NCBI RefSeq assembly: GCF_900199455.1
Contig: NZ_FZQR01000009.1
Coordinates: forward strand, 62,001 to 126,000
Reading direction: 5' to 3'
Length of the DNA stretch: 64,000 nucleotides
From: Mesorhizobium carmichaelinearum
GTDB lineage: Bacteria; Pseudomonadota; Alphaproteobacteria; Rhizobiales; Rhizobiaceae
Shown: in pieces, positions 1 through 7,761 of the stretch
Layout of the letters: each line of letters starts with the position of its first letter
Position numbering within the stretch: the first letter of the stretch is position 1
The notes under the pieces: model-generated
What the model was told of the DNA's origin: nothing
The model's database searches: none
The model's input: only the letters and a program-made list of their open reading frames with translations
Program-made: the position numbers and the translations under genes

Positions 1-267
1 GACCGGGCAGGACTTGGTGTCTGCGCTCGGCACATAGGCGCGCGTCCTCACCTCGCCCATGGTGCAGAATTGCTGGCTCTGCACATAGCGGTCGTAGAGC
101 GGCAGCCCCGGCACGCGCTTCGACTGGTAGCGCAGGATGACCGCGCCCTGCCGCGCGATCGTCGACTGCACCTTGCCGCAGCTCATATGCGTCGGGTCGT
201 AACGCGAGATCGCCTGCGCCTCGGCGGCCACCAGCGTCAGACAAGCGGCAAGCACAATGGTTTTCAT
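1..267 (-). CDS. Secreted hypothetical protein, 3' end outside window
   Basis: An open minus-strand frame starts with ATG at 267 and runs off the left edge, giving at least 89 residues. It opens with a clean signal peptide (MKTIVLAACLTLVAAEAQA) followed by a mature part with three Cys residues, the first at about residue 30. The frame upstream of the ATG is closed by the short gap to the cold-shock leader. I do not recognise the family; it is probably a small periplasmic protein. The signal peptide is seen directly, the location is inferred. Confidence 0.65.
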   Translation of the reverse strand, partial: MKTIVLAACLTLVAAEAQAISRYDPTHMSCGKVQSTIARQGAVILRYQSKRVPGLPLYDRYVQSQQFCTMGEVRTRAYVPSADTKSCPV

Positions 268-545
268 GGTCTCCTCCCCTGCGGACCGACCGGCCTCGGC
301 CTCCGACCCCGTTGCGAGGCTTTTACCAGATTGGGGCAATCATTGGGCAACCCTTCGATCACGGCTTTTTTACGCAGTCTTGTTTTTGGAACGAAAGCAG
401 CCTATATCAGCCCCATTGATATTTCGGCCGATCGATCCGGGCCTCGCGATCTTCGCGTTTGCTGACGTCTATCTCCAAAATCTCGATGCACACCGGCTGG
501 ACTTGGTCTGGTCAAACTAAAGCAAATGTTGAAGGACTATCTAAA

Positions 546-758
546 ATGGCAACTGGAACGGTCAAGTGGTTCAACGCCACCAAGGGCTTCGGTTTCATCC
601 AGCCTGACGCCGGCGGCGCGGACGTTTTCGTCCACATCTCCGCTGTCGAGCGCGCTGGACTGTCGACCCTGGTCGAAGGCCAGAAGATCAACTTCGAGAT
701 CGAGCAGGACCGCCGCACTGGCAAATCGTCCGCTGGGTCTCTGAGCAAGGCAGCCTGA
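546..758 (+). CDS. cspA: Cold-shock domain protein (CspA family)
   Basis: A 70-residue single cold-shock domain that binds single-stranded nucleic acid and acts as an RNA chaperone or antiterminator. RNP1 (KGFGFI, residues 13-18) and RNP2 (VFVHIS, 27-32) are intact, and the length is standard for the family. The ATG at 546 is chosen because AAGGA at 532-536 gives a 9-base spacing; an upstream in-frame start at 459 would add 29 unrelated residues. About 280 bases without a gene lie upstream, consistent with the long leader usual for csp genes. The stop is followed by a series of hairpins and a strong terminator. Which csp paralogue this is cannot be told from the sequence. Confidence 0.93.
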   Translation: MATGTVKWFNATKGFGFIQPDAGGADVFVHISAVERAGLSTLVEGQKINFEIEQDRRTGKSSAGSLSKAA

Positions 759-770
759 TTTTGCGAATGG

Positions 771-951
771 CGCGCGCCGGGCGAGAGCCCGGGGCGCGCG
801 GCAAGTCACGGATGTACTGACGGTCGCGCGAGAAGCGCGCCCGGAGTGGAAAGACCCGACACGCTGGAACAGCAGATAGCTGCCAGCCCGGACCGGACGC
901 TCCCGATCAGGCTACCAAGGATGGGAAGGCGGGATTTATCCCGCCTTTTTG
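771..951 (+). ncRNA. Structured 3' UTR of csp or candidate small RNA
   Basis: Between the csp stop and the terminator the DNA can form four consecutive hairpins: a GC-rich stem at 771-800 with a GAGA loop, a small CGCGC stem at 825-839, a CTGG/CAGC stem-loop at 864-886, and the terminator at 926-947. No reading frame of note occupies the stretch. It could be a 3' UTR-derived small RNA or just a folded tail. The hairpins are seen directly; the RNA gene is inferred. Confidence 0.3.
926..951 (+). terminator. Rho-independent terminator after csp
   Basis: A 10-bp stem (AAGGCGGGAT / ATCCCGCCTT) with a two-base loop is followed by TTTTTG. It ends the csp transcript and insulates it from the toxin-antitoxin pair. 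Confidence 0.9.
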
Positions 952-995
952 TTTGTCTGGGGTTAGGTGCCGCAACCCGCGCTATGGTCCACCCG

Positions 996-1025
996 GTGGT
1001 ACTTTTATCCCAATAGTGGTACCAC
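996..1025. promoter_or_regulatory. Probable toxin-antitoxin operator
   Basis: GTGGTAC at 996-1002 recurs inside the perfect palindrome GTGGTACCAC at 1016-1025, which ends 6 bases before the antitoxin ATG. Repeated palindromic half-sites directly ahead of an antitoxin are the usual autorepression site of type II systems. The repeats are seen; the function is inferred. Confidence 0.5.
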
Positions 1026-1031
1026 TCGGCC

Positions 1032-1232
1032 ATGACCAAACTTGAGCAAATCGAAAAATCCGTCGCCGAACTAAGCCCCGAGGAACTGAAGGCGTTTGCC
1101 GCCTGGTTCGAGGCGCTTCAGGCGGACATGTGGGATCGGCAGATGGAGGCCGACGCGAAGGCAGGCCGGCTGGACAAGCTTGCCGAGCAGGCATTGGCTG
1201 ACCATCGCGCTGGCCGGACCCGGCCGCTGTGA
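1032..1232 (+). CDS. Antitoxin of RelE/ParE-type pair
   Basis: A 66-residue acidic, helical protein (LSPEELKAFAAWFEALQ near residues 15-30), typical of the small antitoxins paired with RelE/ParE toxins. It should bind and neutralise the next gene product and repress their promoter. Its TGA stop overlaps the GTG start of the toxin (GTGA), so the two are translationally coupled. There is no recognisable ribbon-helix-helix or Xre motif, so it belongs to a less-studied antitoxin class. The assignment rests mostly on the partner and the layout. Confidence 0.75.
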   Translation: MTKLEQIEKSVAELSPEELKAFAAWFEALQADMWDRQMEADAKAGRLDKLAEQALADHRAGRTRPL

Positions 1233-1483
1233 ATCACTTCGCCTCTCCATCATTCTGGGAGGCTTATGAAAAACTGCCATCGTCAATCAGAGCCAAAGCG
1301 GACAGGCGTTTTGCCAGACTGCGTTCTGATCCTTTTCATCCCTCACTGCATTTCAAACAGGTCGGTCGATATTGGTCGGCGCGCGTTGACGAGAACTATC
1401 GGGCTGTCGCCATACGCAACAATGAAGATGTGATCTGGTTCTGGATCGGCACACACGCTGATTACGACCATCTGTTGAAATAG
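1229..1483 (+). CDS. RelE/ParE-family toxin
   Basis: An 84-residue protein with the RelE/ParE fold signature: an N-terminal helix with FWEAYEKLP, a central basic helix (IRAKADRRFARL), the strand pattern YWSARVDENYRAVA at about residues 47-60, and a C-terminal WFWIGTHADYDHLL. The family comprises ribosome-dependent mRNA endonucleases (RelE) and gyrase poisons (ParE); the sequence alone does not decide which. The GTG start at 1229 overlaps the antitoxin stop by four bases. The stop at 1481-1483 touches a nested hairpin element. Confidence 0.88.
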   Translation: MNHFASPSFWEAYEKLPSSIRAKADRRFARLRSDPFHPSLHFKQVGRYWSARVDENYRAVAIRNNEDVIWFWIGTHADYDHLLK

Positions 1484-1575
1484 TCCTCGGTTGGCTTCTC
1501 GGCCGAAGGCCGCAAGCCCGACCGGGCGTCGCCCCCGTCCGGAGCGAGCCGCGAAGCGGCGACGAGCGTGAGGAC
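1483..1575. repeat. Nested hairpin, REP-like, after toxin gene
   Basis: GTCCTC at 1483-1488 pairs with GAGGAC at 1570-1575. Between them lie further complementary blocks (GGCTT/AAGCC around GGCCGAAGGCC, and CCGCGAAGCGG). There is no T-run, so it is not a classical terminator. It resembles the GC-rich palindromic intergenic repeats of rhizobia; copy number elsewhere is unknown. Confidence 0.4.
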
Positions 1576-1585
1576 AAGAGTATCC

Positions 1586-1610
1586 TACCCTACCCTACCC
1601 TACCCTACCC
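1586..1610. repeat. Five perfect tandem TACCC units
   Basis: The pentamer TACCC occurs five times in a row, preceded by the variant TATCC. The minus-strand GST gene takes its TAG stop (1605-1607) from inside the array. A unit length that is not a multiple of three makes it prone to slippage, which could change the last residues of that protein. Confidence 0.9.
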
Positions 1611-2213
1611 GACCCATCCAATCGGCACATGCCCTGGATCCGCTTCGACGCGGCCAAGCCAGGCCACGACGGCCGGATAGGCGTCGAGCTGGAAGCCGCC
1701 TTGCTCGGCCGTATGCGTGTAGGCATAGAGCGCGATGTCAGCGATGCTGAAGGCGCCGCCAGCGAAGAAGGCGTTGTTCTCCAGATATCTGTTCATCACA
1801 CCGAGCGCCTTGTGGCCGCGCTCCAGCGTCATCGCCAGCCGCTCGGGCGTCGCATCCCTGACGCGTTCGGGAAAGGTCAGCAGCGCCTTGCGCACGGCGA
1901 TATAGGGCTCGTGGCTGTACTGCTCGAAGAACAGCCATTGATAGGCAAGCCCGCGCTCATACTTGTCTGCCGGCAGGAAGCGCGTGCCTTCGGCGAGATA
2001 GAGCAGGATGGCGTTGGACTCCGCCAGCCGGCGGCCGTCGTCGAGTTCGAGCAGCGGCACCATGGCGTTCGGGTTCTTGGCGACAAAGTCGGCTTTACGC
2101 GTGTCGCCGGTGTGCGAACTCACCTCGATCGTGGTGAAGGCGAGGCCAAGCTTGGCCATCAGCAGGCGCGGCTTGTAGCAATTGCCGCTGTCGATCATGC
2201 TGTACAGTATCAT
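1605..2213 (-). CDS. Glutathione S-transferase family protein
   Basis: A 202-residue GST. The N-terminal thioredoxin-like half has the region SGNCYKPRLLM (residues 9-19) expected to hold the catalytic Ser or Cys, a cis-Pro motif (MVPLLEL, about 50-56) and ESNAILLYLAE for glutathione binding. The C-terminal helical half carries the N-capping motif FSIADIALYAYTH. Such enzymes conjugate glutathione to electrophiles. The ATG at 2213 matches the family start; ten residues upstream are not conserved in type. The stop lies within the TACCC array. The subclass is not determined. Confidence 0.88.
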   Translation of the reverse strand: MILYSMIDSGNCYKPRLLMAKLGLAFTTIEVSSHTGDTRKADFVAKNPNAMVPLLELDDGRRLAESNAILLYLAEGTRFLPADKYERGLAYQWLFFEQYSHEPYIAVRKALLTFPERVRDATPERLAMTLERGHKALGVMNRYLENNAFFAGGAFSIADIALYAYTHTAEQGGFQLDAYPAVVAWLGRVEADPGHVPIGWVG

Positions 2214-2318
2214 GGACGGTCCCCGGAGCGCTGCCTCGACCAAGCGATTATCGCAGCCGCCGTGCCTTCAACCAATGATTTGTTTTGGCGAGATTATCAG
2301 CGGCGCTGATAAGAGCGT

Positions 2319-2344
2319 CCTTCTCCCCGTTCACGGGGAGAAGG
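2319..2344. repeat. CTCCCCGTTCACGGGGAG palindrome, copy 1
   Basis: A hairpin with stem CCTTCTCCCCG / CGGGGAGAAGG and loop TTCA lies between the GST start and the EAL gene. The same core recurs at 11562-11585. This type of short palindrome is scattered through Mesorhizobium and related genomes (recollection). It has no T-run. Confidence 0.7.
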
Positions 2345-2363
2345 TCGTCGCGGATTTCGCCAA

Positions 2364-3212
2364 TTACCCGAACAACGGCACGACCTTGTTGTCCCTGCCC
2401 AGCAGCGCGTCGACTGACAGCGGTTCTTCGTTGAAGATGGTGCCGGCTAGCGCCGGGCGGGCGAGAAGAAAACCCTGCAGCAGGTCGACGCCGCCGTCGA
2501 GGGCGACGCGCAGATGGACGGGTTGCTCGATGCCTTCGACCAGCACCTTGGCGCCGCGGTCGTGCAGGCTGGAGACCAGCGGGCGGAAGAAGCGTTCGGC
2601 GGCGGCGTGGCGACAGAACTCTCCAAACCAGCCGCCATCGATCTTGACGATATCAGGCTGCAGCAGACTTACCCGCTCCTCGGTCGAATGGCCGGTGCCG
2701 AAATCGTCGATGGCGATGCGGATGCCGTCGCGCCGCATTTCCCGCACCAGCCGGGCGAGAAGCGCGTCATCCGCCGCCTGTTCGGTGATTTCGCAGACCA
2801 GCATGCCGGGGGCGAGGCCGAGCTCGCCGAGATGCCGGCTCATCAGCCGGATCTCGGCCAGCGCCCGCCCGGCATGGTCGTTGACCATCGGATTGTAGTT
2901 GAAGAACAGATCGAGCCCGTCGACGCCGATATTGTGGAAATTCCGAAGATGCAGCATCCGGCACATGGTCTCGACAAACAGCCGGTCCGGCGCGGCGACG
3001 CTTTCGAAGAACGCGCGCGGCGACCCTGCCCGGCCGGCACGGTGCGGTTCGATCAGCCCCTCGACTGCCACCGCGTGCAGCGAACGCCCAAACGGCGCGA
3101 AGATCGGCTGGTAGGCGCTGCGCAAGCGGAAGTCGCCAAAGACGCCATATTCGATACCGATTTCGTCGGCGAAGATCGCGTCGCCGACAGTGCGCCGCCG
3201 CTCGAACCTCAT
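2364..3212 (-). CDS. EAL-domain c-di-GMP phosphodiesterase
   Basis: A 282-residue protein made almost entirely of one EAL domain, which hydrolyses cyclic di-GMP to pGpG. Motifs in order: QPIF, the EAL signature as EGL (VEGLIEP, about 51-57), the Asn in FNYNP, CEITEQ, IDDFGTG, the Lys in DIVKID, VEGIEQ and QGFLLARP. All metal and catalytic positions I can place are present, so it is probably active despite the EGL variant. No membrane segment or sensor domain is visible. It overlaps the preceding EAL gene by four bases (ATGA), so the two are coupled. Confidence 0.88.
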   Translation of the reverse strand: MRFERRRTVGDAIFADEIGIEYGVFGDFRLRSAYQPIFAPFGRSLHAVAVEGLIEPHRAGRAGSPRAFFESVAAPDRLFVETMCRMLHLRNFHNIGVDGLDLFFNYNPMVNDHAGRALAEIRLMSRHLGELGLAPGMLVCEITEQAADDALLARLVREMRRDGIRIAIDDFGTGHSTEERVSLLQPDIVKIDGGWFGEFCRHAAAERFFRPLVSSLHDRGAKVLVEGIEQPVHLRVALDGGVDLLQGFLLARPALAGTIFNEEPLSVDALLGRDNKVVPLFG

Positions 3213-4156
3213 GGCGTGACCCTGCGCCCGAAGGCTTTTGCCGGCCGCCCTGTACGCGGCGCGACGCCGGGGGCAGTGGACGCATCACTTGCAGCGGCAA
3301 CCGGGTCCGGACTGCTTTTGCCGAAAACGCGAAAGCTGGTCGGCGCCAGTTCCGGCCGCGCCAGCACGAAGCCCTGGACCATCGAAGCGCCGGACTTCTC
3401 GGCGAGCTCCAGTTGCCATCCCTCCTCGATGCCTTCGAACACCGTGCGGATGCCCTGTTCCTCGAAGCTTTTCACCATGGTGGTCAAAAGCGCGAAGCCG
3501 GCGCCGGACTCCATAAGCTGCGTGATCCAGGTGGCGTCGAACTTGACGATGTCTGGCTTCAACTCCTTGATGCGGTTGATGTCGGAATCGTCTGAGCCAT
3601 AGTCATCCACCGCGATGCGGAAGCCGTTGGCCCTGAGTGCGGCGACGAAGCCATGCAGGGCCTCCTGCGATGCCGATCGCTGCTCGGTCACCTCGCACAC
3701 GACGCGGCCCGGATCGATGCCGGCCTCGTGCAGCACCAGCCGCATTTCACGCAAGGCATTGTCGGCGATCGATCGCTCGGTGAACACCGACGGGTCGAAA
3801 TTGACGAAGATCGACGCCTCCTGCGGCAGGCAGGCGCCGGCATTGAGCAGATGCAGCGTCCTGGTCAGCGCCTCGACATGCAGGCGGTCGGCGGCCGGAC
3901 AGGTCGAGAAAAAGGTCATCGGCGATTGCGGCTCGCCGTCACGGAACGGCCGGATCAGCCCTTCGAAGGCGGCAACCGACAGCTTGCCTTCCTTGAAGGC
4001 GAAGATCGGCTGGAAGGCACTTTGCAGCGTGTAGATACCCCAGACACCTGACGAGGTGCCGTCATCATGACGGATGATATGGGCAAGCCCGATGCTGCGC
4101 GACAAGGGTCCCTCGCTCCGCGAATTGGCGGAATGGATTGCGATCCTGCCACTCAA
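3209..4156 (-). CDS. Second EAL-domain protein, possibly degenerate
   Basis: A 315-residue EAL protein upstream of and coupled to the one at 2364-3212. It has QPIF, FEGLIRP, FVNFDP, CEVTEQ, DIVKFD, FEGIEE and QGFVLARP. The central loop reads VDDYGSDDSD instead of DDFGTG, so loop 6 and possibly activity are altered; it may act as a c-di-GMP receptor or regulator of its neighbour. A Pro/Ala-rich tail of about 40 residues follows the domain. There is no ATG near the start. TTG at 4156 is used here; TTG at 4105, preceded by GCGAGGGA, is an alternative. Confidence 0.8.
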   Translation of the reverse strand: MSGRIAIHSANSRSEGPLSRSIGLAHIIRHDDGTSSGVWGIYTLQSAFQPIFAFKEGKLSVAAFEGLIRPFRDGEPQSPMTFFSTCPAADRLHVEALTRTLHLLNAGACLPQEASIFVNFDPSVFTERSIADNALREMRLVLHEAGIDPGRVVCEVTEQRSASQEALHGFVAALRANGFRIAVDDYGSDDSDINRIKELKPDIVKFDATWITQLMESGAGFALLTTMVKSFEEQGIRTVFEGIEEGWQLELAEKSGASMVQGFVLARPELAPTSFRVFGKSSPDPVAAASDASTAPGVAPRTGRPAKAFGRRVTP

Positions 4157-4324
4157 GCCCTTACCGCCCGTTAATGAATTTTTTGTTGTCGCTCACAGGT
4201 TGCAATCACGGCTCCTTGAGGCCTGGATCAGCCGACAATGCTTGCACTGGGCGAAATCATGCGACATGAGAAGCGCCGCGGCCGCTCCTGGCCGCGCCGA
4301 TCTTCCCAAGGAGAGACAGAGGTC

Positions 4325-5527
4325 ATGGCCTTTCTTGCCGACACCCTTTCCCGCGTAAAGCCTTCCGCCACCATCGCGGTGACGCAGAAAGCGCGCGAGC
4401 TGAAAAATGCCGGCCGTGACATTATCGGCCTCGGCGCCGGCGAGCCGGACTTCGACACGCCCGACAACATCAAGAATGCGGCGATCGAAGCGATCCGCCG
4501 CGGCGAGACCAAGTACCCGCCGGTGTCGGGCATCGTGCCGCTGCGCGAGGCGATCGCGAAAAAGTTCAAGCGCGAGAACAATCTCGACTACAAGCCTGAG
4601 CAGACCATCGTCGGCACCGGCGGCAAGCAGATCCTGTTCAACGCCTTCATGGCGACGCTGAACCCCGGCGACGAGGTCATCATCCCGCGCCCCTATTGGG
4701 TCAGCTACCCCGAAATGGTGGCGATCTGCGGCGGCACATCGGTATTCGCCGACACCTCCATCGACAATGGCTTCAAGCTAACGGCCGAAGTGCTGGTGAA
4801 GGCGATCACGCCGAAGACAAAATGGCTGCTGATGAACTCGCCGTCGAACCCGTCGGGTGCCGCCTATACCGAGGCCGAACTGCGCGCGCTGGCTGATGTG
4901 TTGCTCAAGCATCCGCATGTCTGGACGCTGACCGACGACATGTACGAGCACCTGACCTATGGCGACTTCGTCTTCAAGACCATCGCCGAGGTCGAGCCGA
5001 AGCTCTATGAGCGCACGCTGACCATGAACGGCGTGTCGAAAGCCTATGCCATGACCGGCTGGCGCATCGGCTATGCCGCAGGTCCCGTCCAGTTGATCAA
5101 GGCGATGGACATGATCCAGGGCCAGCAGACCTCGGGCGCCTGCACCATCGCGCAATGGGCGTCCGTCGAGGCGCTCAACGGCCCGCAGGACTTCATCGCC
5201 AAGAACAAGGCGATCTTCCAGGGCCGGCGCGACCTGGTCGTCTCAATGCTCAACCAGGCGCGCGGCATCACGTGCCCGTCGCCGGAAGGCGCCTTCTACG
5301 TCTATCCGTCCTGCGCCCAGCTGATCGGCAAGAAGACCAAGGCCGGCAAGGTGATCGACACCGACGAGGCCTTCTGCTCGGAACTGCTCGAGGCCGAAGG
5401 TGTAGCGGTGGTGTTCGGCTCGGCCTTCGGCCTCGGCCCCAACTTCCGCATCTCCTACGCCACCTCGGAGACGCTGCTCGAGGAAGCCTGCACGCGCATC
5501 CAGCGTTTTACGGCATCGCTGACCTGA
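4325..5527 (+). CDS. aatA: Aspartate aminotransferase (class I PLP)
   Basis: A 400-residue class I/II aminotransferase of the rhizobial AatA type. It moves the amino group between aspartate and 2-oxoglutarate using PLP in the cytoplasm. Visible motifs: GLGAGEPDFDTP (35-46), PRPYWVSYPEM (121-131), NSPSNPSG (171-178), the PLP lysine in SKAYAMTGW (Lys239) and the substrate arginine in NFRISYAT near the C-terminus. The ATG at 4325 follows AAGGAGAGACAGAGG; the in-frame start at 4238 would add 29 residues foreign to the family. A strong terminator follows 20 bases after the stop. Prephenate or aromatic side activity is possible. Confidence 0.93.
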   Translation: MAFLADTLSRVKPSATIAVTQKARELKNAGRDIIGLGAGEPDFDTPDNIKNAAIEAIRRGETKYPPVSGIVPLREAIAKKFKRENNLDYKPEQTIVGTGGKQILFNAFMATLNPGDEVIIPRPYWVSYPEMVAICGGTSVFADTSIDNGFKLTAEVLVKAITPKTKWLLMNSPSNPSGAAYTEAELRALADVLLKHPHVWTLTDDMYEHLTYGDFVFKTIAEVEPKLYERTLTMNGVSKAYAMTGWRIGYAAGPVQLIKAMDMIQGQQTSGACTIAQWASVEALNGPQDFIAKNKAIFQGRRDLVVSMLNQARGITCPSPEGAFYVYPSCAQLIGKKTKAGKVIDTDEAFCSELLEAEGVAVVFGSAFGLGPNFRISYATSETLLEEACTRIQRFTASLT

Positions 5528-5550
5528 TCAGCTCAGCCTGAAATGCAAAA

Positions 5551-5576
5551 ACCCGGCGTCACCGCCGGGTTTTTTG
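5551..5576. terminator. Terminator between aatA and the MFS gene
   Basis: ACCCGGCG / CGCCGGGT stem, loop TCAC, then TTTTTTG on the plus strand. A run of A before the stem means it can also terminate the convergent minus-strand MFS transcript. Confidence 0.92.
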
Positions 5577-5592
5577 TTGCCCGTGTACCGGC

Positions 5593-7110
5593 TCACGCCT
5601 GCTGCTTGGCCTCCCTGGCGGACCGCGCCTCGGCTGGCGCCAGCACGGTGATCAGCAATGCGGCGGTGAGGAATGCGCCGATCGCCGCCGCCAGCATCGC
5701 GGCATGGAAGCCGCCGGCATAGGCAATCGTGAAAAGGTCGTGCACGCCACTCGTGCCCACCGCCGCGTCGGTCGTAAAATCATGCCGTGAGATGGCGGCC
5801 CGGGCCACCGCTTCGGCATTGGCGACACCGGCATCGCGGAGATATCCGGTCAGCAGGCTGGTCGCCCGCATGCTCATCAGCGCGCCGAGCAGCGCGATGC
5901 CGATGGCCAGTCCACTCTGGCGGGTGGCATTGATGACCGCCGACACCATGCCCGAGCGCTCGCGCGGCGCGTAGGACATGGCGGCGGCACTGCCGGTCGG
6001 GATCGCCAGCGAGTTGCCGAGGCCGTTGATGGCGAACAATACGCACAGCACCGCGTATGGCGTCGACGGCCCGGCCCAGCACATGCCGAGCATGGAGAGG
6101 CCGATCAGCACATAGCCCGCCGTCATCAAAAGCGAATGGCCGTAGCGGGCGCTCAGCCTGCCGATCCATGGCGACACCACGATCTGGACAAGGAAAGCCG
6201 GCGCCATGCGCAGGCCGGTCTGCGTCGGCGACCAGCCCTGCACCTGCTGCAGGAACATCGAGAAGAAGAAGACGCTGCTGTAGGAGGTGAAGCCGAGCGC
6301 GAACGAGGCGACATTGGCGACGGCAAAGCGCACATCGCGGAACAGGCCGAGCGGCAGCATCGGCCGGGGCGTACGCGCCTCGAAGCCAAGGAAGACCGCC
6401 AGGCCAACCACACCGATGATGATGGCCGTGATGGTCCAGGCATCGCCCCAGCCGCTCTCGCCGGCCGAGATCAGGCCGAAGGTCAGCGCGCCGAGCCACA
6501 GGATCGAGAGCGCCAGGCCGACAAGGTCGAGATGGGCATGTTCGGGATGCGCCGTCTCCTCGATCGAAGCGGCACCGAGCGCAATGGTGAAAAGGCCGAG
6601 CGGCAGGTTGATGAGAAAAATGCTCTGCCAGCCGACCGTCTGGACAAGGATGCCGCCCAACACCGGGCCGACGACCAGCGAAACGGCGGCGAACGAAGCC
6701 CAGCCGCCGATGACGCCGGCCCGCTCGCGCGGATCCGGGAAGGCCTGCGTGAGGATCGACAGCGCGCCTGGAATGAGCAGCGAGCCGGCAATGCCTTGCA
6801 CCACCCGGCCGGCCAGCAGCGCTGGCAGGTTCGGTGCGACGGCGCAGAGCAGCGAACCGGCCACGAAGATGCCGACGCCGGCCAGCCATGAGCGCTTGCG
6901 GCCATAGCGGTCGCCGATCAGCCCCGACGACAGCATGAAAGCCGAGAGGCACAGCGTGTAGGCATCGACCACCCATTGCAGGCCGCCGAAATCGGTGTGC
7001 AGCGCCTCCTGGATGGTCGGCAGCGCGACATTGACGATGCTGACGTCGAGCAAGGCGACGAACGAGCCGAGATAGACGGCGGCGACGAGCGGCAGACGGT
7101 TCTTTGGCAT
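5593..7110 (-). CDS. DHA2 (14-TM) MFS drug efflux transporter
   Basis: A 505-residue, very hydrophobic protein of the EmrB/QacA group, which exports toxic compounds by proton antiport at the inner membrane. The first helix carries ALLDVSIVNVALPTI, the DHA2 signature after TM1. Motif A is GDRYGRKR near residue 68, and the antiporter motif C region is GPVLGGILVQ near 150. Length fits 14 helices. It lies 24 bases downstream of a cupin gene in the same direction, probably one operon. No adaptor partner is adjacent, so it probably works as a single-component pump. The substrate is unknown. Confidence 0.88.
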   Translation of the reverse strand: MPKNRLPLVAAVYLGSFVALLDVSIVNVALPTIQEALHTDFGGLQWVVDAYTLCLSAFMLSSGLIGDRYGRKRSWLAGVGIFVAGSLLCAVAPNLPALLAGRVVQGIAGSLLIPGALSILTQAFPDPRERAGVIGGWASFAAVSLVVGPVLGGILVQTVGWQSIFLINLPLGLFTIALGAASIEETAHPEHAHLDLVGLALSILWLGALTFGLISAGESGWGDAWTITAIIIGVVGLAVFLGFEARTPRPMLPLGLFRDVRFAVANVASFALGFTSYSSVFFFSMFLQQVQGWSPTQTGLRMAPAFLVQIVVSPWIGRLSARYGHSLLMTAGYVLIGLSMLGMCWAGPSTPYAVLCVLFAINGLGNSLAIPTGSAAAMSYAPRERSGMVSAVINATRQSGLAIGIALLGALMSMRATSLLTGYLRDAGVANAEAVARAAISRHDFTTDAAVGTSGVHDLFTIAYAGGFHAAMLAAAIGAFLTAALLITVLAPAEARSAREAKQQA

Positions 7111-7134
7111 GATGATTTCTACAGGCGGCCAGGC

Positions 7135-7530
7135 TCAGCTGCCATACTGCTCGCCGGAAACCGCTTCCAGCCAGTCGGCATGGACGCCGTCGAGCGCCTC
7201 CTGCATGGCGATATGCGTCATCGCTGTTTTCGCTCCAGCGCCATGCCAGTGCTTCTCGCCGGGCGCGAACCAGATCACGTCGCCGGCCCTGATCTCCTTG
7301 ACCGGGCCGTCCCATATCTGGGCAAGCCCGGCGCCCGAGGTGACGTAGAGCGTCTGGCCGAGCGGATGCGTGTGCCAGTGGGTGCGCGCGCCCGGCTCGA
7401 AGCTCACCAGCGTCGCTCTCAGCCGCGCCGGCGCCTCCGCCTCGATGATCGGCGTCTGCAGAACCCGGCCGGTGAAGTATTTTTCCGGCGCTATGATGGT
7501 CGGCACGCTGCCGCAAGCAATGATCTTCAT
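7135..7530 (-). CDS. Single-domain cupin protein
   Basis: A 131-residue cupin. Motif 1 is HWHTHPLGQTLYVTSG (His, His, then G) and motif 2 is GDVIWFAPGEKHWHGA, which supply the metal-binding His set of the beta-barrel. This subgroup resembles the cupins found fused to or beside carboxymuconolactone decarboxylase-like proteins and quercetinase-like enzymes. The ATG at 7530 begins MKIIACGS and is preferred over a start 17 residues earlier. It precedes the MFS pump by 24 bases, suggesting the cupin acts on or senses the exported compound. Enzymatic activity is not established. Confidence 0.82.
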   Translation of the reverse strand: MKIIACGSVPTIIAPEKYFTGRVLQTPIIEAEAPARLRATLVSFEPGARTHWHTHPLGQTLYVTSGAGLAQIWDGPVKEIRAGDVIWFAPGEKHWHGAGAKTAMTHIAMQEALDGVHADWLEAVSGEQYGS

Positions 7531-7761
7531 CGTCTGACCCTGAAACTGGTGGTGAAGGCCCCTCGTCGAGGCAAAATGCATTCTCGGCCGATATCATGTC
7601 AGGCGCAACCGACGGTTTGCGATGCCTGGGCGAAGAAACGGTTCTCTCTCCTTAACCATGAACCTTTCCCGCATCGCGACACAGCGCGAAACGACGGCGA
7701 ATTCAATGTCTTCTTAACGGCTCCCCACTAGCCGTGGGCCTGCATTTGCGGGGGCTGGCGG

